From positions 3,782,001-3,846,000 of the forward strand of contig OZ023186.1 in the NCBI GenBank assembly GCA_963995505.1: 64,000 nt of DNA, read 5' to 3'. The translations under genes and the position numbers were made by a program. The notes under the pieces were generated by a model that was not told the DNA's origin, ran no database searches, and worked only from the letters and a program-made list of their open reading frames with translations. Of this stretch, positions 34,534 to 44,698 are shown in pieces (the first letter of the stretch is position 1; every line of letters starts with the position of its first letter). This DNA comes from Hypericum androsaemum (Eukaryota > Streptophyta > Magnoliopsida > Malpighiales > Hypericaceae).

Positions 34534-37523
34534 ATGGATGAGGTTATTCGAATTGTGTACCACTTTGGTGGAAGGTGGGTTCATAATGGAAAGTATGCTG
34601 ATGGGGATTCATTTGAGATGGACTTAGGCTATGATGTAGATCGGTTTGGTTTCTGGAACATGCACAAGTTTTACAAAAAAGTCTTGCATATGAATACTTT
34701 TAGACTTTGGTATAGAAGGGGAGGTGTTGAAGGTGTTGCTAGGTTAGTTGAGATATTGGATGATAATGATGCAGTGATGATGGTTGGGTTGCAACATGGG
34801 TTTCCAAAAACTGATGTGTTTGTTGTGGAAGAAGGCGAAAATGTTGCAACTATTGAAGTGTTGAATAAGAGGTTAGAGGGTGCCGTAAAAGAGGCCAATG
34901 TTGAACTGTATGATAATGTGGAAGATTTAACTTGGAGCGATAGTGATGGAGAAAGGGTTGTGGGTGTGAGTGACAATGAGTCATCCGATGATAAAGAGCT
35001 TGACTGCAAGAATGCATACACGAGTGACGAAGAGTCCTCGACTGAAGAAGCTGTAGTTGTTGAAGAAGTTGTAGCTGGTGAAGATGTTGTAGTTAGTGAT
35101 GTCGCTGGTGAAGTTGGTGAAGGAATTTTAGTTGGTGAAGAAGTAGCTAGTGAAGAAGAAGACTTGGTGGATGTTAATTTGGAAGAAAGAGATGTTGTTC
35201 ACATGGATGAACCACAACCAAAAGCTGCTACTACTGCTGTTGAAAAAGAGGGACCTGAAGATGATCCAATTATCTTGGGTAACAAAGAATTACGGGACGT
35301 GAGGTATTCTTCGGATGATGAAGGACCAGATTTTCTATGGTATAATGAAGATGAAAGGCCCGAGTTGTGCAAGGGTATGAAATTCAGGTCCGTTGTAATT
35401 TTCAGAAAAGTACTGAAACAATGGAGCATACGCCGATTGGGAGATTACCGGTACATAAAGAACAACAAACAACGAGTGATCGTTGTTTGTACGGTTGGTT
35501 GTGGTTTTCGGGTTCATGCATCACCGATTAATGAAGATGGTGTTTTCGAAATCAAGTCAAAGAATCCTACACATTTTTGTCCCAAACAATGGAAAAATTA
35601 TCTTGTTAGCTCTAGGTATGGTTTGTCAATGAATTCAGTCAGAATTTGGTTTTTGAGATATTCAATGTCCGAATGACTCCCAAATTTGGTGTTCTCAGGT
35701 ATATTTATGACAGATTCCTTGAAGATTTCTGAGACAATCCTGATTGGAAGTTGTCTTCAATTTTCAAGTTCTTGCAGAGGAGGTTGGGAATGAATGTGTC
35801 ACTGCAACGGTGTTATCGAGCAAAGAAGAAGGCCCAAATGATCATTGAAGATGATACTAAAACTCAGTACTACAGGTTAAGAGATTATGCTGTTATGATC
35901 TTATCCTCGATCCCAGGAAGTAGGGTAAAGATATGGACCCAATTAGGGCCTCCCGGATATGTTAAAGAAATAAATCCAGAGTCTTTAGTCCCTACTTTGT
36001 GCCGCTGCCACCAATACCCCAATTCAAATACATGTATATTAAGTTTGCAGCCCAAAAATTTGCTTTTTTTGCGGGTCTTAGGACATTCGTTGGGTTGGAT
36101 GGTTGTTTTCTAAAGGGATTCATGGGAGGCAAATTGTTGTTTGCTGTTGCAAAAGATGGCAACGACACTATGTATCCATTAGCTATTGCTGTAGTTGATG
36201 CGGAAGACAAGAAATCATGGGATTGGTTTTTGCAAAATCTAATTGATGACTTCGGGCATCCGAGCAACACAAAGATGGTGTTCATGTCAGATAAACAGAA
36301 GGTGTGATTACTATATATTTTTCTTATATTACTGCATATGTCAAAAATGTGTTATCTGATTGATTTGAGATTTTTTTTAAGGGGCTGCAAGAGGCAATGA
36401 ATAGGTTAATGCCTGGCGTTGAACACCGAATTTGTGTCAAGCACTTGTACGAGAATTTCAAGGCTACGTTCAAGGGCCAGGAGTACAAAGATCTACTTTG
36501 GAATGCTGCCTCTACGGGAAGTTTCATAAAGTGGAACTATTATCTAGATGAGATGAAGAAGCTACCAAATGGACAAGAAGCTGTAAACTTTTTGATGAGG
36601 AATGACCCAAGTAGCTGGTCAAGGAGCCACTTCAGTATCCATTGCAAGACAGACCTGATCGTGAACAACATCAGTGAGTCATTCAATGCGTCAATATTAC
36701 ATGGGAGGGACAAGCCTATTTTGACAATGCTGGAATAGATTCAAAGAAAAATGATGAAGAAGATCCATGTAAAGAGGGTAGCTGTGAAAAAATATGAAGG
36801 CATCTTGTGTCCCAACATTGTGAAGGTATGTACCTATTTTAGTTGATGGTTTGGTATTTATTTGAACCTATTTGAGTTGATTACTTTTATTTAAAGATAT
36901 TGGACCACACAAAGTTGGAAGCAACCAATTGTTTTGCAACTCTAGCCGGGGCAATGAAGTTTGAGGTTGATTTTTATGAAATTTTGGTCGTCGTCGATAT
37001 TAATGACAAGACTTGTACGTATCGAATGTGGATTCCTTGCAAGCACGCTGTGGCTGCTATATATGAAAGTCGATTAGAACCTGAGGCATTCGTTGGTGTT
37101 TGCTACACACGGCAGACGTACATGGCAGTTTACAGCCACTTTATTACCCCTCTTCTGAGTCAAGATGAATGGCCAATTTCAGAAAATCCAGATGTATATC
37201 CACCATTGATTAGGAAGCCAACTGGCCGGCCAAAGAGGAAGAGAAGAAGGGCTGCCGATGAACCACAATCTCAAAAGAAAGGGTTGCGGAGTGGAGGGAT
37301 AGTCAAATGTGGTAATTGTAAGCAAACAGGTCATAACACCAGAACTTGCAAAGCTGCCCGTACCGGGGAGACACCGTACCAAAGGAGACAACGAATTAAG
37401 ATAGCAACGACTGCACAAACTTCTCAGACACAACCTTCTGCAGCTTCTACTAGTAACAGCAAGGGAAAGAAAAAGGGGAAGAAACCTGTGGGGAGTCAGC
37501 ATTCTCGAATATCACAAGAATGA
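34534..37523 (+). pseudogene. MULE transposase (mudrA-like), disrupted
   Basis: The start ATG at 34534 (MDEVIRIVYHFGGRWV, the PB1-like N-terminus seen in plant MuDR transposases) follows a TTCGGCAG acceptor. Next come an acidic spacer, then the MuDR DNA-binding domain (ELCKGMKFRSVVIFRKVLKQ, with Cys-His ligands VCTVGC and THFC). The MULE catalytic domain has VGLDGCFLKG (first Asp) and FMSDKQKG (second Asp). A SWIM finger and a zinc knuckle CGNCKQTGHNTRTC end the protein. Introns at about 36302-36381 and 36826-36896 join phases correctly. Breaks: stop at 35674-35676 with a shifted frame, TGA near 35731, a frameshift near 35985 and TAG at 36736. The SWIM motif reads CTYRMWIPCKHAV, so one zinc Cys is Tyr and a few residues are missing. 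Confidence 0.88.
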
Positions 37524-37829
37524 CAGATGAAGCTTCTGTTGCGTTGTACCCTCCATTGTTTGCCTTAGGACAATTGCGCTTAATGGATGGGTATTTTGTA
37601 TAGCTATGGATGGGTATTTTGAATAGCTATAGACATATATTTTGTATTCGGATGCTTACCTTATGGCTTCCTGGATATTTTGTATTAGCATCCTTTCCAT
37701 GGAATCGGAAAAGACATGAACTCAAATATTTTGTAGGTATCAGAAAAGACATGAACTCAAATATGCAGGCACGTTCATTCATTACAAAAACTTCAAAGTC
37801 AACATATTGCATATTTTAAGTACTACGAA

Positions 37830-38255
37830 CTAAACAATCCACAATACAAACACACTAATTAGAATCATAATTATGATAATACGATACATCTTGCACATTT
37901 TAGTGGCCTTCGACAATTCAATCTCAATTATCCCAACATTCTCTTCCATCTTCCTTAGCTGAGCTTCTAAATTGGCTACTTTAGTGGATAGGAAAAATGT
38001 TGACTCTTTTTTTATCTTAATGGACTCCATCATCGAAGGCAACAATTCTATTCCTCATTTGCAAGTCGGTGGATCATACCATATAAAGAAATTGCACTGC
38101 TTTTCACCACACTCATTGTACCGCCCACACCCAAAAAAATGTCTTCTAATATTGTGATTTGTATGTGCCATTCGTAATGTCGAACGAATTCCACAACCAC
38201 AAAACCTCACCTTCGAGTCATGGCTGTCAATCGACGGGATGGAACAACTACTCAT
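37830..38255 (-). pseudogene. zf-GRF/coiled-coil/membrane protein gene inside the MULE
   Basis: The ATG at 38255 opens MSSCSIPSIDSHDSKVRF. A GRF-type zinc finger follows (CGCG, then HFFGCGRY, CGEKQCNFFIWYDPP; residues about 19-60). Next are a Lys/Glu heptad region (ANLEAQLRKMEENVG) and a C-terminal membrane helix (YRIIIIMILISVFVLWIV). Total 141 codons, close to plant zf-GRF/TM proteins of the At4g04775 type. One in-frame TGA at 38055-38057, right after the finger, splits it; CGA to TGA is the simplest origin. It converges on the transposase gene within the same TIRs. The upstream frame up to 38402 is repeat-derived and probably 5' UTR. Confidence 0.75.
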
Positions 38256-38264
38256 TCTTAGGCG

Positions 38265-38545
38265 AGCTGGGTTCCACGAGTTCCAGGAGCTGGGTTCCGG
38301 TACTACCTTCCAGGAGCTAGGTTCCGGCACTACCTTCCACGAGTTCCAACAGCTAGGTTCTGACACTACCTTCCATGAGTTCCAGCGGCTGAGTTCCGGC
38401 ACTACCCTCTCGTTAGCTGGAATCCTCCCCTACCCTTGGGAGAGATGACATTCAAGAGGTGGCCGAGTTGGGTTCTGCCCCTACCTTCTCGAGAGATGGG
38501 AACCACGAGCTGGGAGAGCTGGGCTATCTAACCTGCTCCCTGTAC
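38265..38545 (+). repeat. Short tandem repeats upstream of the zf-GRF gene
   Basis: Imperfect repeats of about 30-45 bp built from GAGTTCCAGGAGCTGGGTTC and a CCGGTACTACCTTCCA-type partner, four or more copies. They lie in the minus-strand 5' leader of the zf-GRF gene inside the MULE. Confidence 0.75.
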
Positions 38546-38857
38546 GCCTAAGGAGGAGAAAGAGATTTTAGAAGAAGAAGAGAGATTTTGGAAGAAGAGG
38601 GAAGAGTTTTGGCTAGAGAAAACAAGCTAGGGTTATAAATAGACTTTTTCCAATTCTAAAAAAAATAGACTTTTTTGAATGTAAAATTAGGATTTTATGA
38701 AGACAACAAATTGAGTTTTTTGAACTATTATAAACAAATAAGTGATTGTTTCGTAATTTGTCAACTTGCCACGTCAACTTAAAATTTTCTAAGAAAATCC
38801 GACGTGGACCGCCACGTCATACAATAAACGCTGTCGTTTAGATGGGCAAAACTCAGG

Positions 38858-38980
38858 AACCTGCCTGTGGACCTTTTTGATGTTAATTGTAAAAAGTATG
38901 ACTCAATTGGTTAATTTTTTACCACAAGGTACTAAAGTGATTTTAGAGTATACTACAGAATATTAAAATAAACTTTTCCC
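38858..38980 (-). repeat. Right TIR of the MULE
   Basis: Inverted copy of 33797-33919, followed directly by the TAAATTAAA target duplication. Confidence 0.9.
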
Positions 38981-39001
38981 TAAATTAAACACTACTTGCT
39001 C

Positions 39002-39055
39002 ATTGGTGTTGATACTTAGCAGGATAGAAAAATCCTGCTAAGTATAAACACCAAA
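39002..39055. repeat. Near-perfect 24-bp-arm hairpin
   Basis: Left arm 39002-39025 (ATTGGTGTTGATACTTAGCA...) and right arm 39032-39055 are complementary at about 22 of 24 positions, around the loop AGAAAA. It lies 12 bp beyond the MULE target duplication. It may be a minimal MITE or a small transcribed hairpin. Confidence 0.8.
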
Positions 39056-39883
39056 TAATAAAATGACTGGATAGCAACTTGTGTAACTTTGGTCGTTTAA
39101 TAAAATGACTAATTTTAAAGAGAACTTGTCGCCTTATCGAAAGAAAAAAAGAAACGCCAAAGAAAGGTCACTTTTTTTAAACGTCCTTTTCAAAATTGAA
39201 GGAGACGTCAAATTAGGCAAGCAAGTTGGTTGCTAAAACTTCACCCAGAAAAAAAAGAATAGTTGATTGCTGAAATAATATTTAGCATCTACTAGCTTTT
39301 CGTAACTAGTCGGTTTTACTTTTAGAAATCAAGAGTATAGGACCTCTTGACTTTTTTTCATCTATCATAAAACAATAAACTTGTACACTATAAATTTACT
39401 CCTTCAAATCATCTGGTAAACATCAAAACAAAACATATTAATAATTAAACACATGAATTTGTTACGGATAGGTAATTAGATAAACCAAGTGATGTTCATC
39501 TCAACTTTTAATCTAAACCAAGGCTAAATTTTTCTTGGTTGACCCATAAATCAGGGCCCAAGTTGACCGGGCCATAATTATTACGACTACTTTTGTTTTC
39601 CCAGTTATTTTTTTTAGGAAAACTGTTTTTCCAGTTCAAAATAATGAATTTGTCATCTAACAAAATCACCCTAAAAAGTTATCCAACAAAATCAACCGCC
39701 GCTCAAGCTCCGGAGTAATTCTTTTAAAAAATAAAATTAAATCTGCCGGAATTTTTCAGAGAGTAAGGAGAAGAAGTAAATTTCATTACTGGATTAACGA
39801 AAGATAAACAGGAAACAGAAATTTCCAGCCAAGAAAACACACAAACTACACCAACCCCAGATCTACACCTCCCGACTGGAACC
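39056..39883. other. Intergenic DNA and H4 3' flank
   Basis: AT-rich with no gene visible. The last roughly 150 bases before 39884 are likely the histone H4 3' UTR on the minus strand. Confidence 0.35.
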
Positions 39884-40532
<649 letters not shown>

Positions 40533-40639
40533 AGTTTGTTTGATTTTTTTTGGGCTTCGCAAATGTTTAAGGCCCAAAATCTTTATTCACTTGTAATGAC
40601 TACGCACGGGGATAGTCAACACCTTCGAAATGCAAGACA

Positions 40640-40950
40640 TCCAATTGAGTTGATTCAAGTTGTTTTGTGAAGGTAGGACATATATCTATAATTTTTTAGT
40701 TTATGATTTTTCCAAATTCGAAGTATAAGAATGTCAAAAATATATTTGAAGTCAATAGTCGAGCGAGTTACGAGTACGAGTTTCGATTTGGGAGCCACAA
40801 CTTCTTATTCCGAAGTCCGATTGAGTTGATTCAAGTTGCTTTGTGAAAGTGGGACATATATCTACAACTTTTTAGTTTATGACTTCTCCAAATTCGAAGT
40901 GTAAGAATGTCAAAAATATGTTTGAAATTAATATTCGAACGATTTAGTTA
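40640..40950. repeat. Two tandem copies of a 176-bp unit
   Basis: Both copies begin ATTGAGTTGATTCAAGTTG (40644 and 40820). They share GGACATATATCTA, TTTTTAGTTTATGA, TCCAAATTCGAAGT and AAGAATGTCAAAAATAT. The offset is 176 bp throughout. The arrangement resembles a satellite-like or element-internal repeat. Confidence 0.8.
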
Positions 40951-41153
40951 TCTCAAAAATTGGAATACAAATTGTGAATCAAAATATGTCAATATTAGGC
41001 TCTATTTCTTATAGATATTAAAAAAAAGAATTTTAATTTTGTTAAAGATAACTTTAATTTTTTTAACTACACAAATATTATCCAAAAAAATCTATTTTTT
41101 ACGAATAATATTATGCCAAGTGGAACTAAATAAAAAAAATTGACCTGGCAAAA

Positions 41154-41272
41154 ATTGGCGCGCGCGAGCGGCGAGCGGCTGACCGCACTCGCGCGGCCAA
41201 TCCTCCCATTTTCTTAGCTAATATATATATAATAACTACCCGCGCGAGCAAACGCTCGCTGATGCGGGTAGT
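41154..41272. repeat. Two adjacent GC-rich hairpins in AT-rich DNA
   Basis: The first palindrome is ATTGGCGCGCGCGAG...CTCGCGCGGCCAAT (41154-41201). The second is ACTACCCGCGCGAGC-AAAC-GCTCGCTGATGCGGGTAGT (41235-41272). Both contain CGCGCGAGC. They are separated by a TATATATATA run. Confidence 0.7.
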
Positions 41273-41467
41273 CTTATTTTATATTTGTCATGTATGTTGA
41301 ATGTGTATCTATCATTGTCGGTTCATGGAATTGCAGCCACGCTAAATCAACTGAACTGGGCCAACTTTTTTAACAAAAATTTGGGCGAGAACACGAGTTT
41401 GAATAAAAAGATGAACAAGATAATCTTAATGTGGTGGAACCACAAAGTGAAGATGAGGCAAAATCAT

Positions 41468-41642
41468 GATTGTCATTTGTTGGGATGTTATTTTGAATCT
41501 TTTAGAACTTGATTGTCATTTTGATGAGATGTTATTTTGAATCGTTTAGAACTTGATTGTCATTTTGATGAGATGATATTTTGAATTTTTTATAACTTGA
41601 TTTTCTTTTTAAATAGATGTTATTTTGGATCTTTGAATACTT
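41468..41642. repeat. Four tandem copies of a 44-bp unit
   Basis: Copies start GATTGTCATTT at 41468, 41511 and 41555, and a diverged one at 41599. The unit includes GATGTTATTTTGAATC and TTTAGAACTT. Divergence increases to the right. Confidence 0.85.
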
Positions 41643-42134
41643 TTAGATCATAATTATTAAGTTTAATAGTCTCTTTAAATTTGTATATTTTTTATTTTTT
41701 GAGTGTTTATATTTATTTTTATACACTGATTTTTAGTACGTGTAATAGTGACTATCCCGGTGTGCTGCTATAGCATTTTAGGAATCCCCCGCTAGGATTG
41801 AAAACATAGGTTTAAATACATTATAATAGTCGGTAGACGAAAACTATAGGTGATGTTCCAACATAGGCCACCACCTTAGCTAAAAGCTAGAGAAAAATGG
41901 ATTCTATTTTATATTAGATTCGCGTCTAATAGTGTTCGACTTTTTAAATTACTAAGGGTGGTATTTCTTATCAACTCAATTTTTTGGGTGATATCTTACC
42001 AACCCAATTTATGCTACTTTTTACTACGATAGATTCTTGTTTGTATATCAGTATTCTATATTTTAGCAAACTTTCAATTTGTAGCTGCTCCACAACTTCT
42101 AAATCATGTAGGAACTATATATCTATTAATTTTA

Positions 42135-42342
42135 GGAAAAAGTCTATTTTAGTACTATGTTGTATCACAAAAAATTATTTTAGTACCATATGGTAAAAAA
42201 TTTATCAATCGAGTCAAACCGTAGCCAATTAACATCACTTATGTTAAGTAGCTGCAGTTTGACTCGATTAATGAATTTTTTTACCACAGTGTACTAAAGT
42301 GATTTTTTGCGATACTACAGTATACTAAAATAGACTTTTCTC
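42135..42342. mobile_element. 208-bp MITE sharing the MULE TIRs
   Basis: It is almost entirely two inverted arms: GGAAAAAGTCTATTTTAGTA... and, inverted, GAGAAAAGTCTATTTTAGTA. They share AAAATTATTTTAGTACCATA, TGGTAAAAAATTTATCAATC and GAGTCAAAC. A perfect 9-bp TSD TTAATTTTA lies at 42126-42134 and 42343-42351. The outer arm matches the TIR of the MULE at 33797-38980 in order and spacing, so it looks like a deletion derivative of that family. Confidence 0.9.
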
Positions 42343-42698
42343 TTAATTTTATTGTTGTGATGTTCTTGAACGATTAGTTTTTTTTCCCTCGAAAATTGTT
42401 ATTTCTTAAGTTTGTACGAGCATTTTTGTTTGGTGTTATTGATCCGGGAAAATCAATTGTACATAAAATTGGAGATAAAAAATAAAATAATTTTTTTCAT
42501 GAAATTATTTACCCGATCAGAAAGAAAAAACTTGATTAGTTTTTGTAGAATATAGTTAATTCCTAATTGCGTGAAGCCCATCTATGAGAGCCCAACACCA
42601 CCAAGCCATCTTTACTAAAACTCACAAGAAGAGCAAGCAGGAGAAGGATAAAAAAGAGACCCAAATTCCCCCGATCGAGAAGAGAGAGAGAGAGAAAG

Positions 42699-42991
42699 AT
42701 GATGAAGAGATTGTTCGATCCGTGGCCGGTGTTCTTCAAGAGGGAGTGGAACCGCAACTGGCCCTTCCTCGTCGGCTTCGCCACCACCGGCACCATCATC
42801 ACCAAGCTCTCCCTCGGTCTCACCGGTTAGTCCCTCTGTTTGGTTTTTTTAATACCATATTGCCCCTCCATCGACCCCCCCGCTTATGAGTGATTTTCCC
42901 CTGCAATTCGCTGATTTAGTGGATTTTGTGTGTGTTTATTGCAGAGGAGGACGCCAAGAACTCTCCCTTCGTCCAGAGGCACAAGAGGTGA
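42699..42991 (+). CDS. Mitochondrial ATP synthase 6-kDa subunit
   Basis: Exons are 42699-42825 and 42945-42991, giving 57 aa starting MMKRLFDPWPVFFKREWNRN, followed by WPFLVGFATTGTIITKLSLG and EEDAKNSPFVQRHKR. This matches the small plant-specific '6 kDa' subunit of the F1Fo ATP synthase in length and in the FDPWPVFFKREW, FLVGFA and FVQ.HKR landmarks. It has one membrane segment (about residues 21-38) and no cleavable presequence. A GTGAAC donor at 42988 and an acceptor TTTTGTAG ending at 43782 allow a third exon: AG plus GTGA gives the same final Arg and stop. Mature mRNA may therefore use either form without changing the protein. The 5' UTR has an AG-rich tract. Confidence 0.85.
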
Positions 42992-44698
42992 ACCCTAGTT
43001 TTTTGGTACTTTCTTGATTTGTAATTGGGATTAGGGTTATGTGTATTTTTGCTCAATACGGCTAAAGGCTTTGTGGGAGAAAGGTGTATGTATGTTGCTG
43101 GTTAGTCTGTCGTTTCGACTAGCGGGTGGGGTGGGTGAAGTTGAGGGGTTAGATTTGGCGTTGATACTCTTGTACACTGCTTCTTTTGTTTGTGCTTTTT
43201 TATGATCACTAGCTGTGTTTCTTAGTGTAATATATGTTTCTTGCTAAGTTGAGAATCCACCAAGAGTTGATTCTTTCATTGCCTATTACAAAGCCATCCG
43301 TTGCGTGTGTGTTTGGAAAAGTCCTTTTGTTTTGTTTGTGTTGTTATATCTCATCATAGAGAACACTGACAACTTTCTTGATTACCCTCTTCAAATGATC
43401 ACTGGCATATAAACTATGAACAGTACATCGAGTCATCATATTTCTCGTCTTTATTTTGGTGACCATCTTTAATTCAAATTTAACATGGATGCCTCCTTCC
43501 CACCTTTCTTCATTCAAATTCCATGTAGCAGAAACGTTATCATCTTCAATATGCCATTTGCTCTCCTTTTTTCTCCCCTTGTAATTTCCTTCCGGACAAG
43601 CTCTTGATTGATCATGCAAGAACTGTTTCTAACATTAAGAAAGTGCAGTCTAATGTTGCCTATAGACTAAATTGGTGGATTTATTTGTTTGCTTCAAAGA
43701 CCCGGGCCTTTCTTTGAACTGGCTGATTGAAACATATACTAAGTATTGATGCATGTCTCTTTATTGGACTAATGTTTTGTAGGTGAGATTGGAAGGCCAA
43801 CTTGGCAGCTAAGCATTGAGCTTATCCTCAGAATGGAAACAGGGGTTGTTTTGCTTTCATCATGGCCTTAAATAACTGGAGACGAGAGACATACATGCTC
43901 CAATTGTGATCTTGATGTCAACATCTGTTGCGACTTGAACAGTATTCAAGATGTTCTTTTATCTCTGCTATTACACTTAATTTTTCTGTTCAACCTATAA
44001 CACCAGATGGATTATTCCATTCAGTGACTGGCTTCTGTCTTATACTCTTGCCTGTGTTCGGCTGCGGGTCAATTGCTGCCCTTAGCCTTGGTGTTCCCAC
44101 CATCGATTGCTGCTCTTGTAGAGGCGTGTGATGATGGTTTATGGCTCTATATGAATCATCTCTAACAACCCAGATGACTTACCTTTTTTTTTTGAGGGAT
44201 TCCCAGATGACTTACCTGAGACACAGTATTCAATACTAAGCCACTGTTGCATACAGAGCAGGGTCCTGAACTTTGTAATGGTTGACATTATAACGTAGAA
44301 CCATATATGAAGAAGATTGTCTTGTTCAAAACAAGGTCCCACCAACTAGCATTAAATTAAACAAGACAATCTTCGCAAAACTGTCAATTTTATTGTTCGG
44401 TAGCATTCTCAGAGTAAAATTGTGCAGCAACAAAATCAAAACCAAAACTCTGAAACCTATATAACGGTGGCGACCACCCAGACTTTGGGAAGCTTCTTCC
44501 ACTTTTCGGTGGGGTATTAGTTCAAAGTATCAAGAAGGCAAAAGATGATGGCCATCATCAACACTTATTTGTATGGTGTGACAATGGCATCAGACCAGAC
44601 AGACGCAAGGTATCACTTGGGACAAGAAAAAGATTGAAGCAATTTCTCAAAGTTGACGCTAGTGATATATATTTATTCCCTCTTTTGATCACCGTGGT
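42992..44698. other. ATP synthase subunit intron/3' UTR and intergenic DNA
   Basis: Sequence from 43783 to about 44130 is likely the 3' UTR if the third exon is used. Convergent UXS transcription ends after 44699, so about 44350-44698 is its 3' UTR. No further gene is seen. Confidence 0.4.

Larger units (their letters stand above)
33797..38980 (+). mobile_element. Complete Mutator-like element (MULE, 5,184 bp)
   Basis: TIRs of about 123 bp (33797-33919 and 38858-38980) start GAGAAAAGTCTACTTTAGTA and, inverted, GGGAAAAGTTTATTTTAATA. Both contain ATCACTTTAGTACC and end near AAAAAGGTCCACNGGCAGGTT. A perfect 9-bp TSD TAAATTAAA lies at 33788-33796 and 38981-38989. Inside are a mudrA-type transposase gene on the + strand and a convergent zf-GRF gene on the - strand, an arrangement reminiscent of the two convergent genes of maize MuDR. 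Both genes carry nonsense or frameshift changes, so this copy is probably no longer autonomous. Confidence 0.93.

Noticed and set aside
38256..38402. Longer N-terminus for the zf-GRF protein
   Set aside because: The translation follows short DNA tandem repeats and begins without an ATG; the ATG at 38255 gives the usual family length.
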